Below are positions 26,028 to 35,642 of a DNA stretch of 64,000 nt, piece after piece (position 1 is the stretch's first letter; every line of letters starts with the position of its first letter). A program made the position numbers and the translations under genes. A model generated the notes under the pieces. It did no database searches. It was given only the letters and a program-made list of their open reading frames with translations, and was not told the origin of the DNA. This stretch comes from Murinocardiopsis flavida. Its GTDB lineage: Bacteria; Actinomycetota; Actinomycetes; Streptosporangiales; Streptosporangiaceae. The stretch spans positions 1 through 64,000 of the forward strand of contig NZ_PYGA01000020.1 of NCBI RefSeq assembly GCF_003014485.1, read 5' to 3'.

Positions 26028-26407
26028 GCATCGCCCGGCCCCGTCCGGAACCCGGTTCCCAGCGGCGTCCGCGCGCCCGATTTCCTCACTCCATGTCACG
26101 ATGCGTGCGCCGAACGCTAGCCTTTGGCAGTGCTGTAATCGCATGTCAACTCTTTGCAAAGCTCGTGACGCTTTCTTGATGCGGCGGTGACCGGGAGGTG
26201 TCTGGCGCGCCGCACACTCATTGGCATTCCGGTTCACTGACCGTGATCCGGGGAGCACGACGTTTCGGTTGGTTGCCGGAAGCCGAACCTTCGACGGTGG
26301 CGCGAGACGAGCACCCGCAGTTCTTTCGGGTGTTTCGCCATGCCCACCGCCACGGGTCGGCCATCCGCGGCAACCGGCCCCGCAGGTTCCTAGGTGGGAG
26401 GCCCCGA
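26028..26407 (+). promoter_or_regulatory. Leader region of the peptide ABC operon
   Basis: 380 bases without a recognisable gene. An AT-richer patch at about 26095-26180 contains the perfect palindrome CTTTGCAAAG (26152-26161) and TGTAAT, a possible -10. GGGAGG (26396-26401) is the ribosome site of the first permease gene. I infer that the operon promoter lies in the 26100-26180 patch. Confidence 0.4.
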
Positions 26408-27391
26408 TTGGGCAAGTTCCTGGTCCGGAGACTAGTGAACTATCTGGTCCTGATTTTCCTGGCGACCTCGTTCGCCTATCTGCTGGCCGCCTCCACCCTG
26501 AACCCGCGCGTCAACTACGAGCAGCTTCAGCCGAAACCGTCCCAAGAGTCCATCGAGATGCGGCTCGACGCGCTGAACCTGAACGACAAGACCCCGCTGG
26601 CGCAGCGCTACGGGACCTGGCTGGCCGGAGTCGCCCAGGCCGACCTCGGCCGCACCGTCGAGGACAAGAGCGTCAACGAGGCGGTCGCCCGCAAGGCGGG
26701 CGTCACCCTGCGGCTGATCGTGCTCGGCACCATCATCGGCTGCACGACCGGGGTCGCCATCGGTGCGTACTCCGCGGTGCGCCAGTACAAGGCGTTCGAC
26801 AAGTCCGCCACCGCCGCGGCGTTCTTCGTGCTCGCCATCCCGACCGTCGTCATCGCGGTCGCCCTCCAGGTGCTGGCGGCGTGGTTCAACCGGGCGACCG
26901 GCACCCAGTTCTTACAGTACGGCGGCGAGTACACGGCGAACCTCGACGCCGGGTTCTGGGGCATGCTCCTCGACCGGATGCAGCACGGGCTGCTGCCCAC
27001 GGCGACCCTCGCCATCGCGCTGTTCGCCGCGTTCAGCCGCTACCAGCGCAACATGATGCTCGACGTGCTCAACGCCGACTTCGTCCGCACGGCCATGGCC
27101 AAGGGCCTCACCCGGCGCAGGGCGCTCATCAAGCACGCGCTGCGCACCGCGCTCATCCCCACGGTCACCTACTTCACGTTCACCTTCGGGATCCTCCTCG
27201 CCGGCACCACCTTCACCGAGAAGATCTACGGGTGGAAGGGCATGGGCGCCTGGGTGGTCGACTCGATCGTCCGCAACGACGTGCACGCGGTCGCCGCCGT
27301 GTCGCTGTTCATGGCCGTGTGCGTGATGGCGGCCTCGTTCCTCTCCGACATCCTCTACGCGTGGCTCGACCCCAGGGTCAGGGTGAGCTGA
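26408..27391 (+). CDS. Peptide/nickel-type ABC transporter permease (DppB-like)
   Basis: A 327-residue inner-membrane permease of the DppB/OppB type. The N-terminal signature is GKFLVRRLVNYLVLIFLATSFAYLL. The six-helix BPD_transp_1 core has the EAA-loop equivalent TAMAKGLTRRRALIKHALRTALIPTVT near residues 230-255. The start is taken as TTG 26408 because GGGAGG ends 6 bases before it and the DppB family N-terminus begins there; upstream in-frame ATGs give an unrelated extension. First gene of a four-gene operon (permease, permease, fused ATPase, binding protein). Confidence 0.88.
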   Translation: MGKFLVRRLVNYLVLIFLATSFAYLLAASTLNPRVNYEQLQPKPSQESIEMRLDALNLNDKTPLAQRYGTWLAGVAQADLGRTVEDKSVNEAVARKAGVTLRLIVLGTIIGCTTGVAIGAYSAVRQYKAFDKSATAAAFFVLAIPTVVIAVALQVLAAWFNRATGTQFLQYGGEYTANLDAGFWGMLLDRMQHGLLPTATLAIALFAAFSRYQRNMMLDVLNADFVRTAMAKGLTRRRALIKHALRTALIPTVTYFTFTFGILLAGTTFTEKIYGWKGMGAWVVDSIVRNDVHAVAAVSLFMAVCVMAASFLSDILYAWLDPRVRVS

Positions 27392-27457
27392 GCCGATGCC
27401 GACCCCTGCACCGAGGCGCGCGCCGCGGCGCCCTGCCGAACCGCTGGAGACGAACCG

Positions 27458-28384
27458 ATGAGCCTGTCCGCAGAACACGCGGCCTCCGATGGCGACAAGG
27501 GCACCGAGGCAGGACCCGGGGAGCCCCGGGTCTCCGGCCGCTGGAGCGCGGTGTTCCGAGAGATGCTGGCCACCCGGCGCGTTGTCGTCGGTATCGGCCT
27601 CATCCTGCTGCTCATGGCCGCCGCCTGGATCGGCCCGCTGATCAGCCCGTGGGAGTTCACCGAACGCGACTTCGCCTCCTTCCGCGAGCCGCCGTCGCCG
27701 GAGCACTGGTTCGGCACCGACAACACCGGGAAGGACGTCTTCGTCCTCACCATGGTCGGCCTCCAGAAGTCCATCGTCATCGGCCTGCTCGCCGCGCTGC
27801 TCACCACTGCGGTCGCCGCCGTCGTCGGCGCCTTCGCCGGGTACTTCATGGGCATCACCGACAAGGCCCTGATGTGGATCACCGACCTGATGCTGGTGCT
27901 GCCCAGCTTCCTGATCCTGGCGATCCTCTACCCGGTGCTGCGCGGCCAGGGCTGGCTCGTCTTCGTCCTGCTGCTGGCGGCGTTCGCCTGGATGGTCACC
28001 GCGAAGATGGTCCGCGGCATGACGATCTCGCTGAAGGAGCGCGAGTACGTGCACGCCGCCCGGTACATGGGCGTCTCGGACACCAAGATCATCTTCAGGC
28101 ACATCCTGCCGAACATGTCGTCGCTGCTGATCGTGGACGCCACCATCAACGTCAGCGGCGCCATCATCGCCGAGACCGCGCTGTCCTACTTCGGGTTCGG
28201 CATCCAGCCGCCCGACGTCTCGCTCGGGTCCCTCATCGCGACCGGCGCCGGGCAGGCGCTCGCCTACCCCTGGATGTTCGTCTTCTGCACCGGCCTGCTG
28301 ATCGTGCTCGTCCTCTCCGCCAACCTCATCGGCGACGGCCTGCGCGACGCACTCGACCCCCAGGCCAAGAGCCGTCGCCGCTAG
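27458..28384 (+). CDS. Peptide ABC transporter permease (DppC-like)
   Basis: A 308-residue permease of the DppC/OppC type. After an N-terminal cytosolic tail come the OppC_N helix (VVGIGLILLLMAAAWIGPLI), PSPEHWFGTDNTGKDVF and the permease core with EREYVHAARYMGVSDTKIIFRHILPN, the ATPase-contacting EAA loop, near residues 193-218. SYFGFGIQPPDVSLGSLI is typical of the family. ATG 27458 follows a GGAG site. It lies 66 bases after the first permease and 18 before the ATPase gene. Confidence 0.9.
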   Translation: MSLSAEHAASDGDKGTEAGPGEPRVSGRWSAVFREMLATRRVVVGIGLILLLMAAAWIGPLISPWEFTERDFASFREPPSPEHWFGTDNTGKDVFVLTMVGLQKSIVIGLLAALLTTAVAAVVGAFAGYFMGITDKALMWITDLMLVLPSFLILAILYPVLRGQGWLVFVLLLAAFAWMVTAKMVRGMTISLKEREYVHAARYMGVSDTKIIFRHILPNMSSLLIVDATINVSGAIIAETALSYFGFGIQPPDVSLGSLIATGAGQALAYPWMFVFCTGLLIVLVLSANLIGDGLRDALDPQAKSRRR

Positions 28385-28402
28385 GGACCGGGAAACAGAC
28401 AC

Positions 28403-30535
28403 ATGACCAGCACCGACACCAGAACCGGGACCCAGACTCCTGTGCGTGAGAACCGCGGCGAGAACACCCCCGTCCTCGAAGTCTCCGACCTGTTCGTGAC
28501 CTTCCCCGGAGCGGCGAAGGCGCCCGACGTCCAAGCGGTCCGCGGAGTCGGCTACGAGCTGCGCAGCGGCGAGGTGCTGGGGATCGTGGGCGAGTCGGGC
28601 TCCGGCAAGTCGGTGTCGTCGCTCGCCACCATGGGACTGCTCCCGCCGCACGCCGAGATCAGCGGGTCCGTGCGGCTGCACGGCGAGGAACTCCTCGGGC
28701 TCGGCGACCAGGCCATGGCGAGGAAGCGCGGCAAGGCCATCTCCATGGTGTTCCAGGACCCGCTGTCCGGCCTGACCCCCGTCTACACGGTGGGCGACCA
28801 GATCGCCGAGACCGTGCAGGTGCACAATCAGGCCCTGTCAAAGGGCGACGCCGCGAAACGCGCCGTGGAACTCCTCGAACTGGTCGGCATCCCCAACGCC
28901 GCGCAGCGCTACCGGGCGTTCCCGCACGAGTTCTCCGGCGGCATGCGGCAGCGGGTGATGATCGCCATCGCCATCGCCAACGACCCCGACGTCATCATCT
29001 GCGACGAGCCCACCACCGCCCTCGACGTCACCATCCAGGCGCAGGTCCTGGAGGTGCTGAAGACCGCCCAGCGCGAGACCGGCGCCGCGATCGTGATGAT
29101 CACCCACGACCTCGGCGTGGTCGCCGGGTTCGTCGACCGGGTCCTCGTCATGTACGCCGGGCGCGCCGTCGAGGTGGGCGACGTCGACGACGTCTACTAC
29201 CGCACCCGCATGCCCTACACCATGGGGCTGCTGGGCGCGGTGCCGCGGCTCGACCTGGAGGAGCGCACCCCCCTCGTCCCCATCAAGGGCAACCCGCCCT
29301 CGCTCACCGCGCTGCCGCCCGGCTGCCCCTACGCCCCCCGCTGCCCGCTCGTCAAGGACGCGTGCACGGAGTCGGAGCCGGCCCTCTACCAGGTGGGCGC
29401 CTCGACGCACGCCGCCGCGTGCATCCGCGCCGGCGAGATCGAGGAGAACGCCTGGACCGCGGCCGACATCTACCCGCTGCCGGAGCTCCCCGAGGACGCC
29501 GAGGCCGCGGTCCCGCGCGCGGAGCGCGAGGTGGTCCTGGAGGTCAACGACCTCATCAAGCACCACCCGCTGATGAAGGGCGCGGTGTTCAAGCGGCGCG
29601 TGGGCACCGTCTACGCGGTCGACGGCATCACCTTCGACATCCGCGAACGCGAAACGCTCGGGCTGGTGGGGGAGTCCGGCTGCGGCAAGTCCAGCACACT
29701 CATGGAGATCCTCAGCCTCCAGGCGCCCCAGCGCGGCACGGTCGTGGTCCTCGGCAAGCAGGCCGGCGGCATGAACGCGCGGCAGCGCTTCGCGGTCCGG
29801 CGTGACCTCCAGGTCGTCTTCCAGGACCCCATGTCGTCGCTCGACCCGCGGATGCCGGTGTTCGAGATCATCGCTGAGCCCCTGCGCACCCACGGCCACT
29901 CGGCGCCCTCGGTGCGTTCGCGCGTCAACGAGCTGCTGACCGTGGTCGGCCTGGAGCCCGCGCACGCCGCCCGCTACCCGCAGGAGTTCTCCGGCGGGCA
30001 GCGCCAGCGCATCGGGATCGCCCGCGCCCTCGCGCTCGACCCGAAGCTGCTGGTCCTCGACGAGCCGGTGTCGGCCCTCGACGTGTCGATCCAGGCCGGG
30101 GTCATCAACCTGCTGGAGCAGCTGAAGGTCGAACTGGGCCTGTCGTACCTGTTCGTGGCGCACGACCTGTCGGTGATCCGGCACATCGCCGACCGGGTGG
30201 CCGTCATGTACCTCGGCAAGATCGTCGAGATCGGCGACGTCGAGTCGATCTACGCCACCCCGGCACACCCCTACACCCAGGCGCTCCTCTCCGCGATCCC
30301 CGTGCCCGACCCGGAGAAGGAGCGGGCCAGGACGCACATCCTGCTGGAGGGCGACCTGCCGAGCCCGGCGAACCCGCCGTCGGGGTGCAGCTTCCGCACC
30401 CGCTGCCCGAAGTTCACCATCCTCGACCCTGCCGAGCAGGAAGCCTGCCTGACCACGGAGCCGGGCCTCGAACCCGTCGCGGGTGACGACCAGGCGGCCG
30501 CGTGCCACTACGCGGAGGCGCGCGTGGTCGTGTGA
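28403..30535 (+). CDS. Fused DppD-DppF peptide ABC transporter ATPase
   Basis: A 710-residue protein carrying both ATP-binding subunits in one chain. First half: Walker A GESGSGKS (about residue 71), signature [12 protein letters not shown], Walker [14 protein letters not shown], and an oligopeptide C-terminal motif [12 protein letters not shown]. Second half: Walker [11 protein letters not shown], signature [12 protein letters not shown], Walker [14 protein letters not shown], and [12 protein letters not shown] at the end. In most peptide importers these are two genes. The fusion fixes a one-to-one pairing. It drives peptide uptake together with the two upstream permeases and the downstream binding protein. 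Confidence 0.92.
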   Translation: MTSTDTRTGTQTPVRENRGENTPVLEVSDLFVTFPGAAKAPDVQAVRGVGYELRSGEVLGIVGESGSGKSVSSLATMGLLPPHAEISGSVRLHGEELLGLGDQAMARKRGKAISMVFQDPLSGLTPVYTVGDQIAETVQVHNQALSKGDAAKRAVELLELVGIPNAAQRYRAFPHEFSGGMRQRVMIAIAIANDPDVIICDEPTTALDVTIQAQVLEVLKTAQRETGAAIVMITHDLGVVAGFVDRVLVMYAGRAVEVGDVDDVYYRTRMPYTMGLLGAVPRLDLEERTPLVPIKGNPPSLTALPPGCPYAPRCPLVKDACTESEPALYQVGASTHAAACIRAGEIEENAWTAADIYPLPELPEDAEAAVPRAEREVVLEVNDLIKHHPLMKGAVFKRRVGTVYAVDGITFDIRERETLGLVGESGCGKSSTLMEILSLQAPQRGTVVVLGKQAGGMNARQRFAVRRDLQVVFQDPMSSLDPRMPVFEIIAEPLRTHGHSAPSVRSRVNELLTVVGLEPAHAARYPQEFSGGQRQRIGIARALALDPKLLVLDEPVSALDVSIQAGVINLLEQLKVELGLSYLFVAHDLSVIRHIADRVAVMYLGKIVEIGDVESIYATPAHPYTQALLSAIPVPDPEKERARTHILLEGDLPSPANPPSGCSFRTRCPKFTILDPAEQEACLTTEPGLEPVAGDDQAAACHYAEARVVV

Positions 30536-30596
30536 TCCACCGGTCCGGCGGGGCCCTCCTGCCGCGATGATCCCCTTCAGCTAAGGAAGAGAGCAC

Positions 30597-32315
30597 ATGC
30601 GAATGCGACGTTCGGCGGCCCTCGCCGCCCCACTCCTTGCCCTGGCCCTGGTAGCCAGCGCGTGCAGCGGCGGCGGTGACGGCGGCGGGGAGAACGAGGA
30701 GAAGCTCGCCGACATCCCCGCCCAGGACATCAACGTCCAGGGGCGCGACAAGCTCAAGGACGGCGGCGACTTCCACTGGGGTATCAACGAGTACCCCACG
30801 CAGTACAACACCTTCCACCCCGACGGCAACCTCGCCAACGTCGTCCGGATCGTGCACTCCTCGATGCCGATCGCGCACAAGTACGACGAGAAGGGCGTCC
30901 CGCAGCCCAACAAGGCGTTCGTCGAGGAGAGCGACATCTCCGAGGACGGCAAGACGCTGACCTTCACGCTGAACCCCGAAGCCGAGTGGTCCGACGGCAA
31001 GCCCATCACCTGGGAGGACTACAAGGAGCAGGTCGAGACGGTCGGCGGGCACACCGGCAACAAGAAGTTCGAGATCGGCAACCCCGACGGGTACGAGAAC
31101 ATCGAGAAGGTCGAGGAGGGCGGCGAGAACGAGGTCGTCTTCACCTTCGAGACCCCCTACGCCGAGTGGCCCCGGCTCTTCGAACCCCTGTACCCCAAGG
31201 AGTTCATGAAGGACCCGAAGAAGTTCAACGAGGGCTACAAGAGCGCGATGCCGGTCACCTCGGGGCCGTTCGGCGACGTCAAGTTCGACGACACCGCCGA
31301 GACCATCACCGTCAACAAGGACGACAAGTGGTGGGGTGACGAAGCGAAGCTCGACAGCATCGTCTACCACAACTACGAGTCCGACACCCTGCCCAAGATC
31401 TACAACAACGATGAGATCGACGGCTTCTACCTGGGTTACGACGGCGCAGGCTACGACCTGCTCAAGGACAAGGAAGGCTCCCGGATCACCAAGGCCGTCA
31501 ACAACGGCTACCGGCTGATCTCCCTCAACGGCGGCGAGGGCCGGGGCCCCTTGGAGGACCCGAAGATCCGCAACGCCATCACGCACGGCATCGACCGCTC
31601 CGCGCTCGCCTCGGCGTCGCTGGAGGCCATCGACTGGAGCACCGACCCCACCGTCAACCGGCTCCTCCGCTCGCCGCAGCCCGGCTTCAAGGACAACAGC
31701 AAGGGCTACGGGGAGTACGACCCCGAGAAGGCCGGCAAGATGCTCGACGAGGCCGGCTGGAAGCAGGAGAAGGAAGGCGCCGTCCGGAGGAAGGACGGCA
31801 AGGAGTTCACCCTCCAGTGGGTGATCACCTCCGGGCTCCAGATCTCCCAGGACGAGGCCGAGATCGCGCAGTCGCAGCTCAAGGAGATCGGGGTGAAGGT
31901 CGACATCGAGTCGGTCCCCAACACCGCGTTCTTCGAGGAGTACATCATCCCCGGCAAGTACGACATGGCGACCTACGTGCTCACCGGCACCGTGCCCTAC
32001 GCCGGCGACTCCGCCGAGAACTTCGCCGGGCCGCAGGGCAAGGACGAGGACGGCGAGGAGATCTGGGGCAACAACCTCTCCTTCACGTCCAACGACAAGA
32101 TCAACGACGGCTTCGACGAGCTCGTCACCCTCACCGACCCCGACGAGTACGCGGCGAAGGCCAACGAGATCGACCGCGAGCTGTGGAAGTTCGGGGTCGG
32201 GGTCCCGCTGTACCAGCGTCCCGGGAACTTCGCCGTGAAGGCCGACCTCGCCAACTGGGGCGAGAACGGCCTGGCGTCCATCAAGTACGAGGACATCGGC
32301 TGGCTGGAGAAGTAG
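30597..32315 (+). CDS. Peptide ABC transporter substrate-binding lipoprotein (SBP family 5)
   Basis: A 572-residue extracellular solute-binding protein. The signal peptide MRMRRSAALAAPLLALALVA ends in the lipobox ASAC, with Cys near residue 22, followed by a Gly/Asp/Glu-rich linker. The SBP_bac_5 domain spans most of the rest, with INEYPTQYNTFHPDGN, EDGKTLTFTLNPEAEWSDGKPITWED and RNAITHGIDRSAL. It delivers peptides to the importer encoded by the three preceding genes. AAGGAAG precedes the ATG, and a strong terminator follows. The protein is notably acidic, like secreted proteins of salt-tolerant actinomycetes (inference). Confidence 0.9.
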   Translation: MRMRRSAALAAPLLALALVASACSGGGDGGGENEEKLADIPAQDINVQGRDKLKDGGDFHWGINEYPTQYNTFHPDGNLANVVRIVHSSMPIAHKYDEKGVPQPNKAFVEESDISEDGKTLTFTLNPEAEWSDGKPITWEDYKEQVETVGGHTGNKKFEIGNPDGYENIEKVEEGGENEVVFTFETPYAEWPRLFEPLYPKEFMKDPKKFNEGYKSAMPVTSGPFGDVKFDDTAETITVNKDDKWWGDEAKLDSIVYHNYESDTLPKIYNNDEIDGFYLGYDGAGYDLLKDKEGSRITKAVNNGYRLISLNGGEGRGPLEDPKIRNAITHGIDRSALASASLEAIDWSTDPTVNRLLRSPQPGFKDNSKGYGEYDPEKAGKMLDEAGWKQEKEGAVRRKDGKEFTLQWVITSGLQISQDEAEIAQSQLKEIGVKVDIESVPNTAFFEEYIIPGKYDMATYVLTGTVPYAGDSAENFAGPQGKDEDGEEIWGNNLSFTSNDKINDGFDELVTLTDPDEYAAKANEIDRELWKFGVGVPLYQRPGNFAVKADLANWGENGLASIKYEDIGWLEK

Positions 32316-32321
32316 GAACCC

Positions 32322-32350
32322 CCGGCGGGTCGGCGCGGCCGACCCGCCGG
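32322..32350 (+). terminator. Terminator of the peptide ABC operon
   Basis: CCGGCGGGTCGGC (32322-32334), loop GCG, GCCGACCCGCCGG (32338-32350): a perfect 13-bp stem 6 bases past the stop. Confidence 0.8.
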
Positions 32351-32412
32351 ACCCCGCGCCCCCGCCCACTCCCCTCCGGGCGGGGGCGCTCCTTGTGCGC
32401 GGGGGCCGGGTG

Positions 32413-33510
32413 CTACCTGGCGGCGCTGTTGAACGAGCTCGCGATCTCGGCGGCGAGCAGCAGGTAGGCGTGCCGGGTGGCCGGGTGCAGCTTGTCGAGG
32501 TCGATACCGGACCCTTGTTCGAGGTGGCGGTCGGCCGGGATGCGGACCACGCTGCGACACCGGCCGGTGAAGTGCGCGCTGAGCTTTTCGAGGTCGACGT
32601 CGCCGCGCTTGCCGACCTTCGACAGCACCGCCACCGAGTTCTCCGCGAGCCGGTTGTGCCCGTGCGCCTGCAACCAGTCGAGGGTCGCGGAGGCGCTGCG
32701 CGCGCCGTCGACGGACGGCGGCACGACGAGCACCATCTGGTCGGCGAGTTCCAGGATGGCGCTCATGGCGGAGTGCAGCATGCCGGTGCCGCAGTCGGTG
32801 ATGCAGATCGAGTAGAAGCGCTCGACCACCGACGCGACACTGCGGTAGTCGTCGGCGCTGAACGCCTCGCTCACAGCGGGGTCGATGTCGGAGGCGAGGA
32901 ACTCCAGCCGCGACGGCGCCTGGCTGGTGTAGGCGCGCACATCGGCGTAGCGGTCGAGGTTGTCGCGGTCGCGCAGCAGGTCGCGCACCGTGAGGCTGCC
33001 GCGCAGCTCGGGTGCGAGCCGCTCGGTGAGGGTCCCGCGGTCGGGGTTGGCGTCGACGGCGATGACCCGGTCGCCACGCCCTTCGGCGAACACCGACCCC
33101 AGCCCCACGGTCGTGGTGGTCTTGCCGACCCCGCCCTTGAGGCTGAGCACCGCCACCCGGTGGTGCCCGGAGTCGACGGGGGTGCGCATCCGCGAGCGCA
33201 GCTCCCGCTTCAGCAGCTCCGCCTTTGACTCACCGGGGTTCACCACCCCCGCCGTGGCGGTGTACAGCGCCCGCCGCCAGCCCTTGGTGGGCGGCGCCTT
33301 CTGGCCGCGGAGCAGCCGCTCCGGGGTGAGGTCGTGGGTCCGGGCCTGCCGCGGCGGCGCCTGCGGGGGCGCGGGCGGCTCAGTGGGCAGCGGCGGGTGC
33401 TGCGGCTCAGGGGCGTGCCCCGCAGGAGGGTGCCCGGAGTCGTGGCCGTTCACGGGGCCGGTGACAGGAGGGACCGGCGGCTGCTGGCCGGGTGCGGCGG
33501 GAGTGTGCAC
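32413..33510 (-). CDS. MinD/ParA-like ATPase, ESX-associated (EspI/Rv3876-like)
   Basis: A 365-residue P-loop ATPase. Residues 1-60 are Pro-rich and disordered. GWRRALYTATAGVVNPGES (77-95) and RTPVDSGHHRVAVLSLKGGVGKTTTT match the layout of T7SS-associated MinD-like ATPases. The deviant Walker A KGGVGKTTT is at 125-133 and VIAVDANPDRGTL follows. The switch region is ICITDCGTGMLHSAM, where the catalytic Asp context is retained. These proteins are thought to organise ESX secretion or cell-pole events, but no ESX genes are in the window. A close paralogue lies immediately upstream. Function inferred from family only. Confidence 0.8.
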   Translation of the reverse strand: MHTPAAPGQQPPVPPVTGPVNGHDSGHPPAGHAPEPQHPPLPTEPPAPPQAPPRQARTHDLTPERLLRGQKAPPTKGWRRALYTATAGVVNPGESKAELLKRELRSRMRTPVDSGHHRVAVLSLKGGVGKTTTTVGLGSVFAEGRGDRVIAVDANPDRGTLTERLAPELRGSLTVRDLLRDRDNLDRYADVRAYTSQAPSRLEFLASDIDPAVSEAFSADDYRSVASVVERFYSICITDCGTGMLHSAMSAILELADQMVLVVPPSVDGARSASATLDWLQAHGHNRLAENSVAVLSKVGKRGDVDLEKLSAHFTGRCRSVVRIPADRHLEQGSGIDLDKLHPATRHAYLLLAAEIASSFNSAAR

Positions 33511-33569
33511 GGGCTTGACCGTTCCTCACGAATGGTGCTGCGAAACGGGACACGGACCGGGCGGCCCGG

Positions 33570-35402
33570 TCACGACTCTGCGGGGGTGTCCGCAGAAGGC
33601 GTCGAGCGGGGAGTATCGAGGGCCGAGGCGTCGTCGCTGCGGGGCTCAGCGGTGGACCCGGCGGGTTCCTCGGGGAACCACTGCGCCGCCGCGGTGTCGT
33701 CGGCCTCAGGAGCCTCCTGCGGCTCCGGAGGGGCGCCGTGCGCCTCAGCGGGCTCGGGGAGCGCCGCGGGCGCCTCCGGGGACTCAAGGGGCTCCTCGCG
33801 GCCGTCGGTGGACTCGGCCGGGGCCTCCTCGGCGCGCGCCTCGGGTCCGGGGTCCGCCGCGGGCGCCTCATGGAGGGCCTCAGGGGTCTCATGGGCGTCG
33901 GCGGGCTCGTGCGGCGGGTCCTCGGCGGCCGGGTGCGCCTCAGGGGCCACCTGGGGCTCCGCGTGCGCGGCTTCGGGGCCGGGGTGCGGCTCGGCAACGG
34001 CAGGCTCGGGCCCGGCGGGGGAGCCGGCGGGCTCCTCGGGGAACCACTGCGCCTCCGGGGGGCCCTCGGGGGCAGGGGCGGCCGGGACGTGCGCGGCGGG
34101 CGGCTCGGTGGCCTGGCCGCCGTGCGGCGCCTCAGGCGTCGGAACCGCGGCCGGGGGCGCCGCCGGCGAGGTCGCAGCGGGCGGGGCGGGCGCGGCCGGA
34201 GGCATCGCGGGCGGGGCGGCCGCAGGTGCCTGCCGCGGGAACCACTGGGCGGGCGGCTGCGGCTCGACGGGGGGCGCCTGGCCCGGGGCGTGCTCGGGTG
34301 GCGCGGGAGCCGCCGGCGCGGCCATGGGCTCGAAGCGGGGGGTGGGCGGGCCGGTGTGCACCGGGGCGGCGCGGGGCGCCTGCGCGGGCGGGGCGGGGTC
34401 GGTCACCGGGCCCTGGAACCCCTGCGCGACGGCGGCGGCGAGTTCGAGGAACGCCTCGCGGGTCCGCGGGTGCATGGCGTCGAGATCGACGGGGGAGCCC
34501 TGCCGCAGGTGGCGGTCGACCGGCACTCGGATGACCCGGCTGCACCGGCTGGTGAAGTGCGACTCGAGTTCGTTGAGGTCGATGTCGCTCTTGCGCTCGA
34601 CCTGCGAGATGACGGCCACCGACTCGGCGGCCAGCGCACCGTGCCCGTGGGCGTCGAGCCAGTCGAGGGTCGCGGAGGCGCTGCGCGCGCCGTCGACGGA
34701 CGGCGGGCTGACGATGACCAGGCGGTCGGCGAGGTCGAGGATGCCGTCCATTGCGGAATGCAGGATGCCGGTGCCGCAGTCGGTGATGCAGATGGAGTAG
34801 AACCGCTCGATGATGCCCGCGACCACCCGGTAGTCGGCCTCGCTGAACGCCTCGCTCACGGCGGGGTCCTGCTCGGACGCGAGGAACTCCAGGCGCGACT
34901 CTGCCTGGCCGGTGTAGTTGCGGACGTCGGCGTAGCGCAGGACGTCATCGCGGTCGCGCAGCAGGTCGCGCACTGTCATGGTGGGGCGGAGGTCCTCGGG
35001 CAGGCGCTCGCTGAGGGTGCCGCGGTCGGGGTTGGCGTCGACGGCGATGACCCGGTCGCCCCGCTGGGTCGCCAGCATGCCGCCGAGGCCGACCGCCGTG
35101 GTGGTCTTGCCGACCCCGCCCTTGAGGCTGAGCACCGCGACCCGGTGGTGCCCGTTGGCAAGGGGGGTGCGGGTGGTCGCGCGCAGGCGCTGCCGGTGCA
35201 GCTCGCCGGGCGACTCGCCGGGGTCGATCTGGCCGCCGCTCACCTTGAACAGCAGCCGCCGCCAGCCGCTGCTCGGGCCGGTGGCGCGCCTGCGCAGCAG
35301 GGTGTCCATGTGCAGTGCTTCGGAGGTTTCGGCAGCGGGCTCGTGACCCGGGTCCTCGGGCTTCTCTCCCAGACTGGAAGGGAGAAGAGGGGGAACGGAC
35401 AC
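33570..35402 (-). CDS. MinD/ParA-like ATPase with long Pro/Ala/Glu-rich tail
   Basis: A 610-residue paralogue of the adjacent gene. The ATPase core (about 45-310) has KGGVGKTTT at 94-102, VIAVDANPDRGTLSERL, ITDCGTGILHSAMDGILDLADR and SPPSVDGARSASATLDWL. The core is followed by ~290 residues of low-complexity Pro/Ala/Glu sequence carrying three spaced copies of a QWFP motif: AQWFPRQAP near residue 382, AQWFPEEPAGS near 449 and AQWFPEEPAGS near 571. GTG start; GAGAGAGG lies about ten bases upstream. It is transcribed just before the shorter paralogue (gap of 59 bases), so they probably act together, perhaps as a heteromer. Confidence 0.78.
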   Translation of the reverse strand: MSVPPLLPSSLGEKPEDPGHEPAAETSEALHMDTLLRRRATGPSSGWRRLLFKVSGGQIDPGESPGELHRQRLRATTRTPLANGHHRVAVLSLKGGVGKTTTAVGLGGMLATQRGDRVIAVDANPDRGTLSERLPEDLRPTMTVRDLLRDRDDVLRYADVRNYTGQAESRLEFLASEQDPAVSEAFSEADYRVVAGIIERFYSICITDCGTGILHSAMDGILDLADRLVIVSPPSVDGARSASATLDWLDAHGHGALAAESVAVISQVERKSDIDLNELESHFTSRCSRVIRVPVDRHLRQGSPVDLDAMHPRTREAFLELAAAVAQGFQGPVTDPAPPAQAPRAAPVHTGPPTPRFEPMAAPAAPAPPEHAPGQAPPVEPQPPAQWFPRQAPAAAPPAMPPAAPAPPAATSPAAPPAAVPTPEAPHGGQATEPPAAHVPAAPAPEGPPEAQWFPEEPAGSPAGPEPAVAEPHPGPEAAHAEPQVAPEAHPAAEDPPHEPADAHETPEALHEAPAADPGPEARAEEAPAESTDGREEPLESPEAPAALPEPAEAHGAPPEPQEAPEADDTAAAQWFPEEPAGSTAEPRSDDASALDTPRSTPSADTPAES

Positions 35403-35642
35403 GACGGGGAGACCTCTCTCATGCCGAAAAATGCCGATCCGAAGCAGGGTACCGCGCCCTGAGGCTCCTGTCGTGAGTCCTGGGGCTCATAATTGCCGGT
35501 GAACGGTCCAGCCGCGCGAGCGCACCGCGCGCCGCCGGGCACGGCCCGGAACCCCCGGCGTACGCGGAGCGTCGCACTAGGCTGCGGCAACCGGCACCGG
35601 AGCGTCCGGTGCCGCTCCCCCGAAGCCGACAGGAACACGCGC

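Noticed and set aside
28838-32369. Long antisense frames opposite the peptide ABC ATPase and binding protein
   Set aside because: Shadows of GC-biased codons.
32413-35402. Chromosome partition locus (parA with origin or parS)
   Set aside because: No parB gene or parS-like repeats nearby; the N-terminal layout fits ESX-type MinD ATPases better.
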